This document shows, in pieces, positions 1 through 5,170 of a stretch of DNA of 5,285 bases (positions are counted from its first letter, which is position 1; each line of letters begins with the position of its first letter). The stretch covers positions 1-5,285 of the forward strand of contig DAIDIM010000143.1 of NCBI GenBank assembly GCA_027459365.1. Reading direction: 5' to 3'. The notes beneath the pieces were generated by a model. That model was given only the letters and a program-made list of their open reading frames with translations. It did not search any database and was not told where the DNA came from. This DNA is from Chlamydiota bacterium. Its GTDB lineage: Bacteria > Chlamydiota > Chlamydiia > Chlamydiales > SM23-39. Made by a program: the position numbers and the translations under genes.

Positions 1-176
1 AGTGAAGTGGGAGCGGAGAGGGAGAGAGGAGCGACAGTAAAGTGAATGGAAGGCGGAGATAAGCGCAGCAGCAATTTAGAGGATCGCTCGTCGCCCACTC
101 CTGCGCCCAGCGCCAGGCAGCATCGGAGTGGAATTCAGCTGCTGCAGCGCAGCCTCATGCAACACCGCATATAGTC
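1..176. other. GC-rich, purine-biased segment of unknown origin at the left edge
   Basis: No gene is recognised here. Bases 1-60 are about 83% purine on the + strand, and bases 1-180 are close to 58% G+C, clearly above the chlamydial genes that follow. The reading frame that continues into ftsW is open from base 63 (TAA at 60-62). It would encode a Gln/Ala/His-rich stretch with no membrane helix, whereas a genuine FtsW would have a hydrophobic segment just before the conserved RAKD-like part. Three six-base palindromes (GAATTC at 131-136, CAGCTG at 136-141, CTGCAG at 142-147) lie close together. The segment therefore looks foreign to the following gene. A chimeric join, contaminating eukaryotic-like DNA or a real rearrangement breakpoint are all possible. 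Confidence refers to its being non-FtsW sequence. Confidence 0.6.
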
Positions 177-413
177 TTGTCGGTAATTGCGATGCGTGCA
201 AAGGATCAAGCAGGGTATCTCATTGCCTCGATTTTGACCTTTTTGATATCGATCCAAGCTTTTATCAATCTCGGCATTGTGTGTGGACTATTGCCGAGCA
301 AAGGGACCACACTTCCCTTTTTTTCGCAAGGAGGGAGCTCACTTGTGATCAATCTCATTGCATTTTTTTTAATCCTTGACATATCGCGTAAACATGAAAG
401 GGCAGAAATCTAA
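177..413 (+). CDS. ftsW: FtsW, C-terminal fragment (SEDS-family septal peptidoglycan polymerase)
   Basis: FtsW is a polytopic inner-membrane protein of the SEDS family. It polymerises lipid II into septal glycan together with a class B penicillin-binding protein. Only the last ~75 residues are present. They show the family's terminal pattern: a basic RAKDQAG stretch, a hydrophobic helix ending in QAFINLGIV, GLLPSKG, the signature LPFFSQGGSSL, a last hydrophobic helix, and an ISRKHE tail. The usual signature is LPF(I/F)SYGGSSL, so Gln replaces the common Tyr. The listed start (TTG at 177) is only the point from which the protein becomes FtsW-like and is not proposed as a real start. The frame is open back to 63, but the upstream codons do not look like FtsW. 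The gene is broken or cut at the left edge. Its stop (411-413) lies inside murG, as expected in the chlamydial order ftsW-murG-murC/ddl. Confidence 0.88.
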   Translation: MSVIAMRAKDQAGYLIASILTFLISIQAFINLGIVCGLLPSKGTTLPFFSQGGSSLVINLIAFFLILDISRKHERAEI

Positions 414-1371
414 AATTCTCATTGCGGCAGGTGGCAGCGGGGGGCATCTCTTTCCAGCGCAACAAATGGCAGATTTATACTCGGATGTCCTGTTTGCTGG
501 GCACAATCTATCGAGTAGCCCTTTTTTCCAAAGACAATTTCCCTTTCACGATATCAAAGCCGCAAAACCAAAAAGCCTACTCTTCATTTTCTATACATTG
601 CTGGGCCTTTTTCAATCTTTGCGCATCTTCTCTAAACATAAGATTGATTATGTCATCGGTTTTGGAAGTTTTCATACGTTTCCAGTGCTGCTCGCAGCTG
701 CAATATTACGAAAAAAAATTGTCCTTTTTGAAGCTAATTGTTGCCTTGGAAAAGTGAATCGATTTTTTGCCCCATTTGCCCATAAAATTGCTGTACAGTT
801 TCCTATTCCCTCCAAGAACACAGTTTTTGTTCCACTCCTTCCATGGAGTTTGCCTAACCAAGAAGTCACTAAGGAGGAAGCACTTGCATATTTTGGGTTA
901 AAACCGCAATTTACGATTCTCATTTTTGGTGGATCTCAAGGGGCCTCATTTTTTAACGAAATGATGCCTAAAGCCATCACAGATCAAGTGATCCATTTTA
1001 CAGGAAAAGGCTCTGCACACTATGAAAGGGGATGTGTCAAAGAGTTTGAAAAGCGGATGGATTTAGCCTATATGGCCGCCGATCTTGTCATTTGTAGAAG
1101 CGGAGCCAGTACAATCGCAGAGTTGATCCGTTACCACAAACCCTCCTTATTGATTCCTTTCCCCCATTCAAGCGACGATCATCAGAAAAAAAATGCAAAA
1201 TTTATCACCGAAACCGTTAGGGGCGCGCGAATGCTTGATCAAAGAGAGGCTAAAATTGATAGAATCAGAGAAGAGATCTCCCTCTTAAAAAGAGATTATT
1301 CAAAAATCGAAAAAGCTTTAAAAATGTATGATGCGGGTGAAAGGGTCAGTTTAAACGATTTGGTGAAATGA
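394..1371 (+). CDS. murG: MurG, UDP-GlcNAc:lipid I N-acetylglucosaminyltransferase (compact form)
   Basis: MurG is a GT-B glycosyltransferase on the cytoplasmic membrane face. It transfers GlcNAc from UDP-GlcNAc to lipid I to make lipid II. From the ATG at 394 the product is 325 residues. It shows the N-terminal glycine loop GGSGGHLFP (13-21, with the conserved His), GFGSFHTFPVLLAA (89-102), FEANCCLGKVN (112-122, usually HEQNxxPG), the second-domain loop GGSQGA (179-184), CRSGASTIAEL (234-244, with the Glu expected to contact the sugar), and PFPHSSDDHQKKNA (255-268). A TTG at 376 in the same frame is possible, but the ATG places the first glycine loop at the usual distance. No clear Shine-Dalgarno precedes it. 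The gene overlaps ftsW by 20 bases, so translational coupling is likely. It is about 30 residues shorter than typical MurG (~355), and the canonical GNPxR segment reads FVPLLPWSLP (145-154). It still looks functional, as all other motifs are intact. Confidence 0.95.
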   Translation: MKGQKSKILIAAGGSGGHLFPAQQMADLYSDVLFAGHNLSSSPFFQRQFPFHDIKAAKPKSLLFIFYTLLGLFQSLRIFSKHKIDYVIGFGSFHTFPVLLAAAILRKKIVLFEANCCLGKVNRFFAPFAHKIAVQFPIPSKNTVFVPLLPWSLPNQEVTKEEALAYFGLKPQFTILIFGGSQGASFFNEMMPKAITDQVIHFTGKGSAHYERGCVKEFEKRMDLAYMAADLVICRSGASTIAELIRYHKPSLLIPFPHSSDDHQKKNAKFITETVRGARMLDQREAKIDRIREEISLLKRDYSKIEKALKMYDAGERVSLNDLVK

Positions 1372-3638
1372 TGATGTACCATTTTATTGGGATAGGTGGG
1401 ATTGGGATGAGTGCCCTTGCACGGATTCTCTTAAGGCAAGGCCATCGCGTCACAGGCAGTGATACTGCCCAAAGTGCGATCACAGATGAGCTTGTCAAAG
1501 AAGGAGCGCAAGTTTTTATTGGACATCAAGAAGAGCATGTGCAAGCAGGCACAGTGATTTATGGCAGCGCAATCAAGCCGCAAAATCCCGAATTTGCAAA
1601 AGCCAAAAGACTTGGATTGTCTTTGTTACATCGTGCCGACTTACTGAATGTTTTATGTAGAGATAAGCTTCCTCTAATGGTTACTGGAACGCATGGAAAA
1701 ACAACGACGACAGCTCTTCTAGCAACAGTTCTAATGGAAGCAAATCACGATCCCTCGTTTGTTGTTGGAGGAGTGATTCAAGGTTTGCAAATCAATGGTA
1801 GATCGGGAAAAGGGGACTATTTTATTGCTGAAGCAGATGAAAGCGATGGTTCATTTTTAAAAACGATCCCTTTTGGGGCTATCGTCACCAATTGTGAAAA
1901 TGATCACCTCGATTATTGGAAGAGCGTTGAGGCACTACATCAAGGTTTTAAAAATTTTTTAACATCTGTAAAAAATCATTTATTCTGGTGTAAAGATGAT
2001 CAAAAACTCTGCTCCTTTTCTCCTTTTGGTTTTTCCTATGGTTTCTCAAAAGATGCCGATTGGCACATTCTAAAATGGAAGCAAGAGCCAAATGGGATTG
2101 TTTTTGATGTGGAATTTCAAGGGAAACTGTTTCAAGAAATTTTCGTCCCTCTATTCGGTCATCACAATGTGTTAAATGCCGCGGCTGTTTTTGGCCTTTG
2201 TACCTCCTTAAATATTGCAGAAGATGTTGTAAGGCTTGCGTTTGCCCAATTCTCTGGCATCCATCGGAGACTTGAAAAAAAGGGAGAGGCGCACGGGGTT
2301 ATTTATTATGATGATTATGGACATCATCCTACAGAAATCAAGGCAACTTTAAGAGCACTTCGCTCCATTGCCAAAGAGAGATGGATCGTAGTCCTTTTCC
2401 AGCCCCACCGATATACGCGAACACGCGATCTTTGGGCAGAGTTTACAACCTGTTTTCAAGAGGCCGATGTTGTCGTTTTGACAGATATTTATGGAGCAGG
2501 AGAAACTCCAATTCCGGGCATTACAGGCGAAAATCTAGCACTTGCAATTGGCGCACTCTATGGAGAAGAGAAAATCAATCTGAGACCTTTTGATCTATTT
2601 TTAACGCTTGGCGCAGGCGATGTGACCAATCGAGGAATTCCTATCCTACAAGAATATGGAAAAAGAGCTCCCAAGCTTAAAGTAGGAGTCATTTCCGGCG
2701 GCGCAAGCCCTGAGCATCCCGTCTCGCTCATGTCTGCCCGCAATGTTACTGCAAGCTTGGATCCTCAGCTCTTTGAAGTCATTCCTTTTTTGATTCCAAA
2801 AAGTGGGGAATGGGTCACAACTGATGTCTTAACGAAGTTGCAAAGCTGTGATGTTGTTATTCCTGTCCTTCACGGTCCTCAAGGGGAAGATGGGATGATC
2901 CAAGGTTTTTTACATACTCTTGGAATTCCCTATGTTGGATGTGATTACGCATCGAGCGCTCTATGCATGAATAAAGCGTGGACAAAACAAGTCGTCAGTG
3001 CCCATCAAATTCCTGTTGTTCCCTACTTTGAAATCAATCGCGCTGCCTACTTTCAAAACCCAACCATTTTTCTCGATAAAATTGCCGATTTTCCTGTTTG
3101 GGTGAAAGCAGTTCACTTAGGCTCAAGCATTGGCGTAAGTCGTGCTGGCAATAGAGAAGAATTGATCAAAGCAATCGAGCTCTCTTTTTCTTTGGATGAC
3201 CAAATTATTGTAGAAAAGGAGATCCGGGGACGAGAAATTGAGTTTGCAGTCTCGGGAAATCTAGATCCAAAAGTAGCCTTGCCCTGTGAAATCTTAAATG
3301 AAGGGGCCTTCTACGACTATGAAAAAAAATATGGAAAACAGGCAATAGGCGTTGAGATTCCGGCACAGATTACTGAACTGCAAAAAGTTGTAGGGACCGA
3401 TTTGGCTCGAAGAGCCTATCTTGCAGCGCGCTGCTCAGGACTTACCCGCGTCGATTTTTTCCTCGATGAGGATGGGCATTTTTGGTTAAACGAGATGAAT
3501 CCATTTCCAGGATTTACTTTCAATAGCGCCTATCCGAAAATGTGGGAAAAAAGTGGTTTAACTCAAAAAGAGCTTATGAATGAGCTCGTCATCCTTGCTC
3601 TGCGCCAACATCATTCAATTTTTGATAAAAGGGTTTGA
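1368..3638 (+). CDS. murC/ddl: MurC-Ddl fusion: UDP-MurNAc-L-alanine ligase / D-alanine-D-alanine ligase
   Basis: This is one 756-residue cytoplasmic protein with two peptidoglycan-precursor enzymes. The MurC part (about 1-432) adds L-Ala to UDP-MurNAc using ATP. It shows GIGGIGMSALA (8-18), P-loop GTHGKTTT (107-114), EADESDGSF (155-163), NDHLDYW (178-184), GHHNVLNAAA (264-273), DDYGHHPTEI (315-324), FQPHRYTRT (344-352) and LGAGDV (414-419). The Ddl part (about 436-750) is an ATP-grasp ligase: GGASPEHPVSL (444-454), MNKAWTK (534-540), VKAVHLGSSIGV (579-590), EIRGREIEF (618-626), the omega-loop pair Lys654-Tyr655, RVDFF (694-698) and NEMNPFPGFT (708-717). Tyr at the Lys-Tyr site fits D-Ala-D-Ala rather than D-Ala-D-Lac formation. 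The ATG at 1368 overlaps the murG stop as ATGA. Two further in-frame ATGs (1371, 1374) follow, and GGTGA at 1362-1366 is best spaced for the third. The fusion is a chlamydial hallmark; the chlamydial fusions I recall are about 800 residues. No frameshift is seen. Confidence 0.97.
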   Translation: MMMYHFIGIGGIGMSALARILLRQGHRVTGSDTAQSAITDELVKEGAQVFIGHQEEHVQAGTVIYGSAIKPQNPEFAKAKRLGLSLLHRADLLNVLCRDKLPLMVTGTHGKTTTTALLATVLMEANHDPSFVVGGVIQGLQINGRSGKGDYFIAEADESDGSFLKTIPFGAIVTNCENDHLDYWKSVEALHQGFKNFLTSVKNHLFWCKDDQKLCSFSPFGFSYGFSKDADWHILKWKQEPNGIVFDVEFQGKLFQEIFVPLFGHHNVLNAAAVFGLCTSLNIAEDVVRLAFAQFSGIHRRLEKKGEAHGVIYYDDYGHHPTEIKATLRALRSIAKERWIVVLFQPHRYTRTRDLWAEFTTCFQEADVVVLTDIYGAGETPIPGITGENLALAIGALYGEEKINLRPFDLFLTLGAGDVTNRGIPILQEYGKRAPKLKVGVISGGASPEHPVSLMSARNVTASLDPQLFEVIPFLIPKSGEWVTTDVLTKLQSCDVVIPVLHGPQGEDGMIQGFLHTLGIPYVGCDYASSALCMNKAWTKQVVSAHQIPVVPYFEINRAAYFQNPTIFLDKIADFPVWVKAVHLGSSIGVSRAGNREELIKAIELSFSLDDQIIVEKEIRGREIEFAVSGNLDPKVALPCEILNEGAFYDYEKKYGKQAIGVEIPAQITELQKVVGTDLARRAYLAARCSGLTRVDFFLDEDGHFWLNEMNPFPGFTFNSAYPKMWEKSGLTQKELMNELVILALRQHHSIFDKRV

Positions 3639-4225
3639 AGAGAATTTTCGACAAGTGTGCGACGCATTTGAGAGGGGATTTTTTTGACCATTTCAAAAGC
3701 AGATTTTTTATTGAAAGATCTTGGGATTTCAAGTTCAGGAAGGGTTTTAAACCACAATGATTTTGCAGGTTTTAAATAGAGAATATCGAGTAAGGCCTTC
3801 TCAGGAGTTGCCATTTTGACAAAAGTTTTTGGATTTACCTCATAGCCAAAAAAAAATTCTGGGATTATTTTATGAATAGAAAATGTTCCAATTGGCGTTT
3901 TGAGTTGACGGGTTCTTCCAGGTGTAATGACAGTGATCATGCGAGGAATTTGATCGATCATTCCATGATGATATAAAGCCGATTGTAGAGAAATATAGCA
4001 AGGATAAGGTGCTAGTAAATAATCAGGCGCAAGTAATGGATTCATTGTGAGGTCAATAGCCCAAAAGCTTTTTGAAAGATGAATGATATGCTTTTCAAGA
4101 GCTAATCGTCGCAAAACTTGACTTGTGTGAACATCGGTTAGGCCAAGAGAACAAGCAGCATCTTGTGTTTGTATAATGGGTATGTTTAGATTCTGCAGGA
4201 TTTTCAATGCAGTGATCAATTTCAT
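3611..4225 (-). CDS. AbiEi-like winged-helix protein (type IV antitoxin / transcriptional regulator family)
   Basis: The 204-residue product resembles the AbiEi/COG5340 group, whose members act as antitoxins to AbiEii nucleotidyltransferases and repress their own operon by binding inverted repeats. Residues 5-58 fit a winged helix-turn-helix (TQDAACSLGLTDVHTSQVLR in the recognition region, then a wing ending SKSFWAI). The C-terminal part carries the family pattern YISLQSALYHHGMID (77-91), a VITPGRTRQLKTPIG turn (99-113) and MATPEKALLDILYL (138-151). The ATG at 4225 is preferred over an upstream in-frame start at 4273, because AGAAGG (minus strand, 4237-4232) lies 6 bases before it and because it gives an ATGA overlap with the preceding nucleotidyltransferase gene. 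Its 3' end overlaps the 3' end of murC/ddl by 28 bases in convergent orientation. It is the second gene of its operon, whereas classical abiE operons place the antitoxin first. Function is inferred from family resemblance only. Confidence 0.82.
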   Translation of the reverse strand: MKLITALKILQNLNIPIIQTQDAACSLGLTDVHTSQVLRRLALEKHIIHLSKSFWAIDLTMNPLLAPDYLLAPYPCYISLQSALYHHGMIDQIPRMITVITPGRTRQLKTPIGTFSIHKIIPEFFFGYEVNPKTFVKMATPEKALLDILYLKPAKSLWFKTLPELEIPRSFNKKSAFEMVKKIPSQMRRTLVENSLQTLLSKIE

Positions 4226-4962
4226 GGGAGGCCTTCTAGATATTCGATCACTTTCAGTTGAATCATTTCCCAAGACTCTCGAGTAAATTGTGATTGTAAA
4301 TCGAGAGGAAAAAAGGCGATCACTTGGTCTTTAAAGTCGCTAAAGCTGATATTGCAAGCATTGGCACAAGCATTGGCAATGTGGTTTTTGTCCCCTTCTT
4401 TGATCCCATATGCATTGATGAGATGAAAAATATCCCAAACATCACGAGCTTGAGTTTCATTCCGCAAAGACAACGCTCGTATTTTTTGTTTAAAAGCAAT
4501 CGTTGGCCCATAATGAGAAGCGAAAATGGGATGCAAGTGATAAGGACTTAATACCGATGATTCAATCGATTCAAATTCTACCGGCGACTCAAGATTTCTC
4601 CTTGAAAATTCAATTTTAGTTGGAAAAGTTAAGCCTGCCGGAGTTTTCAATTGCATCTTCCAACGTTGGGTTGTTTCAGTTTGTTTAGATTCTGAAATAT
4701 GGCCAATTTCAAGATGACGAGTGCGCAACATAATTCTCAAAGGTTCAGATTTGAGAATCGCATTTACTGTTTTTTGTAAGGTTTGAGGAGCAACAGTTTT
4801 CACATCGAGGTCAATGTCTTGAGAATAACGAATGCTGTTCAAGAAAAAGCGGAGATTACATCCTCCTTTCAGGGCATACAAGCGTTTATCTAATTTACGG
4901 CCGAACTGATCTAAGAAAAGCAAATGGAAAAACTCAACACTCTGTACTGGGTCATAGCGCAT
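4222..4962 (-). CDS. AbiEii/AbiGii-like nucleotidyltransferase (toxin component of a type IV TA-like pair)
   Basis: The 246-residue product has the marks of AbiEii-type nucleotidyltransferases of the DNA polymerase beta fold. Characterised members inhibit growth, and some relatives modify tRNA acceptor ends with nucleotides. Visible motifs are YALKGGCNLRFF (29-40, with the Gly-Gly loop), IRYSQDIDLDV (44-54, with metal-binding Asp49 and Asp51), and AFKQKIRALSLRNETQARDVWDIFHL (starting at 156), where Lys158, Arg173-Asp174 and Asp177 match the downstream K...RDxxD pattern. All expected catalytic residues are present, so the protein looks active. The ATG at 4962 is the only sensible start: an in-frame TAA lies four codons upstream (4974-4972), with no start codon between. 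The last codons overlap the winged-helix gene through ATGA, so both proteins are probably made in a coupled way. An antiphage or plasmid-stabilising role is inferred from the family. The substrate here is unknown. Confidence 0.85.
   Translation of the reverse strand: MRYDPVQSVEFFHLLFLDQFGRKLDKRLYALKGGCNLRFFLNSIRYSQDIDLDVKTVAPQTLQKTVNAILKSEPLRIMLRTRHLEIGHISESKQTETTQRWKMQLKTPAGLTFPTKIEFSRRNLESPVEFESIESSVLSPYHLHPIFASHYGPTIAFKQKIRALSLRNETQARDVWDIFHLINAYGIKEGDKNHIANACANACNISFSDFKDQVIAFFPLDLQSQFTRESWEMIQLKVIEYLEGLP
4232..4237 (-). promoter_or_regulatory. Shine-Dalgarno site that supports the AbiEi-like start at 4225
   Basis: On the minus strand AGAAGG is followed by six bases (CCTCCC) and then the ATG at 4225. 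The spacing is good, and the site lies within the final codons of the nucleotidyltransferase gene. It favours the 204-residue product over the longer form that starts at 4273. Confidence 0.6.
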
Positions 4963-4968
4963 GTTTCC

Positions 4969-4997
4969 ATATTACAAAATATTGACACCTATGTCAA
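4969..4997 (-). promoter_or_regulatory. Sigma-70-type promoter of the AbiE-like operon
   Basis: Reading the minus strand, TTGACA (4997-4992, a perfect -35 consensus) is followed by exactly 17 bases and then TAATAT (4974-4969, 4 of 6 matches to TATAAT). Only six bases (GGAAAC) separate the -10 box from the nucleotidyltransferase ATG at 4962, so transcription would begin at or next to the start codon. The -10 box also contains the in-frame TAA that blocks any longer N-terminus. The ideal spacing and position make this a convincing promoter, although AT-rich DNA gives chance matches. Confidence 0.65.
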
Positions 4998-4998
4998 T
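4981..4998. promoter_or_regulatory. Inverted repeat overlapping the -35 box, candidate operator
   Basis: ATTGACA at 4981-4987 and TGTCAAT at 4992-4998 form a perfect 7-bp inverted repeat with a 4-base centre (CCTA). The right-hand arm contains the -35 hexamer of the operon promoter, read on the minus strand. A dimeric repressor bound here would block RNA polymerase. AbiEi proteins are known to autoregulate through inverted repeats near their promoter, so the winged-helix product encoded downstream is the natural candidate. Its binding here is inferred, not shown. Confidence 0.55.
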
Positions 4999-5168
4999 TC
5001 GATGCCTTATTAATTATTCCTATTTCATTTATTATCAACTATTTAAGGAAAGAATCAGCTTTTCTTATGATACGTCCGCTATACAAAACTTTTATACAAA
5101 ATCGTTGAAAAAATAATCATATATATTATATAATTTTTTATAAACAAAATAAAATTATAATTATAATT
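4999..5168. other. AT-rich intergenic region
   Basis: No convincing gene or RNA is seen. G+C falls to about 8% in 5101-5160. The region contains a direct repeat of TATACAAAA (5080-5088 and 5093-5101, 13-base period), a run of alternating AT (5119-5134), and a short tandem ATTATA array that continues to 5170. It separates the AbiE-like operon from whatever lies beyond the right edge and may hold a promoter reading rightwards. Confidence 0.6.
5105..5134 (+). promoter_or_regulatory. Possible rightward sigma-70 promoter in the AT-rich region
   Basis: TTGAAA (5105-5110, 5 of 6 to the -35 consensus) and TATAAT (5129-5134, perfect -10) are 18 bases apart on the + strand. It would drive transcription towards the right end of the window. 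In DNA this AT-rich such matches arise often by chance, so the call is weak. Confidence 0.3.
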
Positions 5169-5170
5169 AT
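5154..5170. repeat. Short tandem repeat ATTATA (2.8 copies)
   Basis: ATTATA occurs at 5154-5159 and 5160-5165, followed by a partial ATTAT at 5166-5170. The array is also self-complementary. No function is evident. Confidence 0.7.

Noticed and set aside
128..379. An 83-codon + strand frame over the ftsW fragment
   Set aside because: It lies in another frame over FtsW, has a cysteine-rich low-complexity product with no family pattern, and no ribosome-binding site.
376..393. TTG start six codons upstream for MurG
   Set aside because: The ATG at 394 gives the usual short N-terminus before the glycine-rich loop, and no Shine-Dalgarno supports the TTG. The longer form cannot be excluded.
422..757. 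A 111-codon + strand frame inside murG, and an 83-codon minus-strand frame at 672-923
   Set aside because: Both overlap well-supported murG codons and their products resemble no known protein.
2381..2743. Frames of 70 (+) and 61 (-) codons inside murC/ddl
   Set aside because: They sit wholly within the conserved MurC and Ddl coding sequence and are shadows of it.
3639..3720. Rho-independent terminator after murC/ddl
   Set aside because: A T-run is present near 3680-3686, but no stable GC stem precedes it. The sequence is coding for the convergent gene.
4226..4273. A 16-residue N-terminal extension of the AbiEi-like protein
   Set aside because: The extra residues (MGNDSTESDR...) are encoded inside the nucleotidyltransferase gene and lack family resemblance. 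The ATG at 4225 has a good Shine-Dalgarno and the coupling overlap.
4320..4551. A 63-codon (-) and a 75-codon (+) frame over the nucleotidyltransferase gene
   Set aside because: They are out-of-frame shadows of a gene with clear catalytic motifs.
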